From: Lepidostoma basale
Taxonomy: Eukaryota > Arthropoda > Insecta > Trichoptera > Lepidostomatidae
NCBI GenBank assembly: GCA_022606425.2
Contig: JAHDVF020000010.1
Span: 744,001 to 808,000, forward strand
Length of the DNA stretch: 64,000 nucleotides
Reading direction: 5' to 3'
A program made the position numbers and the translations under genes. Every line of letters starts with the position of its first letter. Position 1 is the stretch's first letter. Positions 60,550 through 64,000 of this stretch are shown here, in pieces. Under the pieces are notes generated by a model. It saw nothing but the letters and a program-made list of their open reading frames with translations. It had not been told where the DNA came from and did no database searches.

Positions 60550-61450
60550 CAGTCATGGGCACCATCACATCGAATTTTATGACTCCATTAAAACCAGATT
60601 CAATCAAAATTACGTTAATAAATACAAAATATCACAATAATAGTTCACGATATTTGCAGGTTATGTTCTTATTTCTTGATTGTTTAGAATGTAGTGGTAT
60701 AGTGCAGAATGTTTATTATAGGGAGACATCTATTGACATATCTTCATTTTTTTTAATTATCAAGAGATGTCGCCGTGTATGAACGGTTTGCTTTTAATTT
60801 TTATTACTACTAGTACGTTTGAGAAGCGAAATTTGAAATCAGTAGAAAAATAGTAATTGTAAATGTTAGTTAGATTTGGGGAGAAGTCTACTGAAATATG
60901 AAAATGAGTTTTCTTCCACTTATTTTCAATTGACTTTTTTTTATAATCTAAACTCTTTGAACGTTGATTGTAGACCCATAATGAGATTTTTTTTCTTATT
61001 GTGCTAAAATTCCGCACATTACGGTGTTGTGTAATTACTACACACTGAGTTTGAACTCGTAAAAAATGAAATATCGATAGTGCATTGCTTCAACTTACGA
61101 CAATTTAAGTCAAAATGAATTATTTTAAATCTAATTGCTAAATAGGATCTGCAAACACTCGCGACGTTTGAAAAACCACCGAGCGAAAGATCTGTTCTTG
61201 AAAAACATCCGATCAACTATTTGAAGGAAATAAAACACTGGAGTCTTTTTTTCCCTAAATATTATCGGTGGTGAGAATGCGACGTAAATAGTTATTAAAT
61301 ACCTTATATTTAGATATGTAGGTATACTTTGTAGCTCATCGTGGAAAGAATCACAATTGGCAACAAAACATTCTTCTCTCTACTACCAGTGATCAAATCA
61401 AGAAACGTAGGTACACAGAAAAACCAAAACCATCCTGTATAAAACAATCA
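60550..61450. promoter_or_regulatory. Region upstream of TAK1 start codon
   Basis: Should contain the 5' untranslated region and promoter of full-length TAK1. AT-rich with no CpG island, no clear TATA or initiator. Exact start not visible. Confidence 0.35.
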
Positions 61451-61451
61451 T

Positions 61452-61890
61452 GTGACCTATGGGTGTGAGGCGTGGACAATGACAGAGCGACTGTACACTT
61501 TTGAGAGAAGGATGCTGCGCAGAATTTTGGGACCTGTGAATGACGGTGAAGGCTGGAGAGTGCGGCATAATGACGAGCTGTACCATATTTACAAAGCTCC
61601 CAGTATCTCCACACAGGTCAGAATGAATAGACTGAGATGGGCCGGTCACGTGCAGAGGATGCCGTCATCGCGAACCCCAAAAAGATTGCTGTAGTGGCAC
61701 CCAGGTGGTAGAAGACCAATTGGACGACCAAGGCTGCGATGGGAGGATGAAGTTGGGAGAGATGGGGCGAAGTTGTTACGAGTGTCAGATTGGAGGGTTA
61801 AAGCGGAGGACAGGAGGAGTTGGAGGCGAAGAATACTCGAGGCTAAGGCTCGATATGGGCTGTAGGGTCATCGAAGAAAAAGAAGAAGAA
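61452..61890 (+). mobile_element. LINE C-terminal region, one in-frame stop
   Basis: MTYGCEAWTMTERLYTFERR, RMNRLRWAGHVQRMPSSRTP, a single TAG at about 61692, then GGRRPIGRPRLRWEDEVGRD and SWRRRILEAKARYGL stop at 61872. A gaagaaaaagaagaagaag tail. The stop aside, the frame is whole. Confidence 0.8.
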
Positions 61891-61894
61891 GAAT

Positions 61895-62845
61895 CAGTCA
61901 AATAAAACTCTGGTTTCTGTAGTAGGTATTCTATACATTTAATATTCTTCGGTGAATTACTTACATTAACATGCACAGGGTAAAGGAGTGAACATCTGGG
62001 AGTCTAATCTTAATCACGTAAATATAAAATACTTTTCGTTCATTGGTACCTTACTCGTGAAATTCAAAAGTTGCATAGGTATAATTTTTAAATTATTCCT
62101 CCCGTGTCAGAAGTACTTACCTATTGCTGTGATGTACGCTTTTTGATCGTGATTTTTTCTGCGTTTGAAAATAAAATATTACCTTTGTTTTAGTTTTGTG
62201 ATTTGTTTCTTTACTATGGTTATTATAAATATAGAGGTACCAACTGAAAAATCCCGCTTCGACACAAAATACCTTCTCCATTATTTAAAAAAATGTAAAT
62301 GAATGTTCAAATTTATCGTAAATCTATTAAGAGATTTACATATAAAGTTCTTAGTAAAAAATATGTATGTATTCAGTTATTTTGAACCACCCACATACTT
62401 AATTTATATAAATATAATAAATATAGACAAATATATATTATCATTCATTATAAATATGTTAAATAAATGACTTAATGATAAAAAATTTATTAGGTTCAGT
62501 AATGTAAAATTAGTGTTACCATTACAAAATAATCATCTGCTACCAATCGATATGCGTGAAGGGTACAAGAGATTACAGATTAGATAATATTATATTGACC
62601 TCTAATAATGATAAGACCAGAGCTTATTCGATACATTTAACTACTACGTTTTATATATTTAGGATTCCTCTTAGCTCTGTACTGGGAATACGCGTGAAAG
62701 AAACACGATATGAATAATGACTTAAACTGTTTAGACAGAAATGTAGGTACCTATGGGTACTAATATTTTGTATGTACAATTACGTGTAGTATAATAATAT
62801 ATTTGACTTATATTAGCACACCGACTTTTAAAAAGCGTGTTTAAG
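61895..62845. other. Intergenic AT-rich DNA
   Basis: Lies between TAK1 and the neuropeptide gene; the part next to 62849 is that gene's 3' untranslated region. No other feature seen. Confidence 0.35.
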
Positions 62846-62848
62846 GAT

Positions 62849-63398
62849 TTATAGAATCAAGCGGCGGGAGAGAGGATAGCCCTGGTCCCTGTTGGCGGAG
62901 GACCTGAGCAGCTCGTTGAGGGAGTATAGATCATCGTGTGGGCGGTAGTTCAGGGGAGAGCGCTTTTTGGCCACCATGAATCGTTTGCTCAGGTGGCTCC
63001 TGCTGCCGAAGCCAGCCCACTGCCTCTTCCTGCGAAGCGCCTCCAGATTATGCAGGTAGGCGGTCTCGGCCGGAACCATTTCTGGTATTTCGTGCGGATA
63101 ATAATGGTTGGGTTTTGGTTGAATGGGGTGAACCGCGAAGTACGGGCGGGAGAAGTGGGAGGGCACGGCGGGTTCGTCTAGCCATCTATCTTCGGGTTCT
63201 TCGCGTTCTTCGCGTTCTTCGCGATCTTCGGAAGTAGTTTCTTCATAGGGCTCGGGGATGGTGTAAAAGTTATCTTGGGCGTAGTTGGTAGCGGCTTCGC
63301 TGTTGCGCCTCTGCTGTGCCTCCCAGAGGGAGAGGAGAGCCAGAATGTCTTCGGACCTCATGTTGGAATCCCTCTTGATTCGATTGATGGTGGAAAAT
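62849..63398 (-). CDS. Probable neuropeptide precursor, 3' coding exon
   Basis: The frame enters at acceptor ttttatag|ATTTTC (63398) with two bases of a codon in the previous exon and ends at a stop at 62849. Basic cleavage sites divide it: KR after INRI, RR after SLWEAQQ, RRKR before QWAGFGSRSHLS, KR before FMVA, KKR before SPLNYRPHDDLYSLNELLRS, and RR before the final LIL. The middle is an acidic spacer with repeated REE units and a Pro/Tyr/His-rich part. This is how secreted prohormones processed by furin/PC2 enzymes look. The signal peptide must lie in an upstream exon outside the window. I cannot assign a family with confidence; a prohormone-2-like precursor is one possibility. No glycine amidation site precedes the basic sites. 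Confidence 0.7.
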
Positions 63399-63810
63399 CT
63401 ATAAAAAAAATATATGTTTTGTGTACATTGCAAGGAATCATGAATATAAAAAGTATAATTCGAAATTAGCTATTATATTTTTAAACAAAGTAGTACACCA
63501 TAACTGCGAGATTTAATATTTTGAATTGAACCCATTTAATCTTTACGCACGAATATTTTTAATCACATTTTTATTTATTCTTCATTTGTTTATTTTCGAA
63601 ATAAAAGTTTTTCCCTATTCAAACCGACGATGTTTGGGCGCCTATTTTTACAGGTAAACAAATTTTTTTGATGAACGAAACTGTGAAATTCCATATTGAT
63701 ATTTTTTTAATGAACGAAAACTTAAAATTTAAAATTTTCTTAACATGTTTCGAAGGTGCAACGATGAAAAAAACCTTAAAAACATATTGAGAATTTTTAT
63801 TTTTGAACAT
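63399..63810. other. Intron of the neuropeptide gene
   Basis: Begins, in gene sense, before the acceptor at 63399; polypyrimidine run ttttttttatag at the border. No exon found. Confidence 0.5.
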
Positions 63811-63811
63811 T

Positions 63812-64000
63812 TGTCGACCTTCGTGGCAGAGTGGTAAGAGCTCTGGCTTCCATACCGAAGGTCCCGAGTTCGATTTCCGGAAATGGCAGTGTGATTGTCA
63901 CAATGTCTTTGGTCTGGTGTAGAATTCTCGCGACAATAAAATGGCGATAGATTGGCTACCTATCACATGTCATAGGAATCAATATAATAGCTAAAAATAA
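63812..64000 (+). mobile_element. tRNA-derived SINE at window edge
   Basis: tcgaccttcgtggcagagtg, gaaggtcccgagttcgattt, cacaatgtctttggtctggt, tagctaaaaataa at the edge. Continues beyond the window. Confidence 0.8.

Overview
The window is repeat-rich nuclear DNA from an insect, or at least an arthropod. The order is not resolved. It is AT-rich with a few CpG-rich islands. Its genes have spliceosomal introns with GT/AG borders, and the spaces between exons are filled with eroded transposons: mariner, hAT, PIF/Harbinger-like, piggyBac-like, RTE-type LINEs, tRNA-derived SINEs and Penelope-like repeats.

Only two genes can be supported, both on the minus strand. The main one is TAK1 (MAP3K7), the MAP kinase kinase kinase of the IMD/NF-kB and JNK pathways. 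It starts at 60549 and stops at 1482, so it covers almost the whole window. Ten coding exons could be assembled in phase into about 804 residues. Exons 1-5 give the kinase domain, with glycine loop, VAVK lysine, HRD, DFG and an activation loop carrying both regulatory threonines. Exon 6 is a long low-complexity linker, and exons 8-10 give the C-terminal coiled coil that in known TAK1 proteins binds TAB2/TAB3. Intron 7 (4972-48328) is 43 kb and holds most of the mobile elements. The second gene is the 3' coding exon of a probable neuropeptide precursor (62849-63398); its signal-peptide exon lies beyond the right edge.

The most interesting biological reading is inside TAK1 intron 7. Two CpG-rich islands (about 10.2-10.8 kb and 32.6-33.0 kb) each contain, on the TAK1 strand, an ATG followed by a strong splice donor in phase 1. 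That is the phase TAK1 exon 8 needs. If used, they would give kinase-less products of about 168 and 146 residues carrying only the TAK1 C-terminal coiled coil. This resembles the separate vertebrate gene MAP3K7CL. It is a prediction from phase and splice signals only.

The mobile-element landscape is layered. One RTE-type LINE family, 5'-truncated with a (TTAG)n or (TTG)n tail, has more than 25 fragments. A shorter element ending in the same 3' sequence looks like its non-autonomous partner. Nested insertions can be ordered in time from their target-site duplications. For example, an RTE copy at 25787-26293 sits in a roughly 60-bp duplication, one copy of which was later hit by an inverted dimer of a Harbinger-like MITE. 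Of two near-identical cecropia-type mariners, one (33135-34421) keeps a full DD34D transposase frame with a lost stop codon. Several unrelated inverted-repeat families carry a CTGANGA / stem-loop / GAAAC signature like the hammerhead ribozyme core described in Penelope-like elements.

Layout: 0-1.5 kb, downstream of TAK1 with a pogo-type MITE; 1.5-5 kb, TAK1 exons 10-8; 5-48.3 kb, giant intron 7; 48.3-60.5 kb, TAK1 exons 7-1; 60.5-62.8 kb, intergenic with a LINE remnant; 62.8-63.4 kb, neuropeptide exon; then a SINE running off the end.
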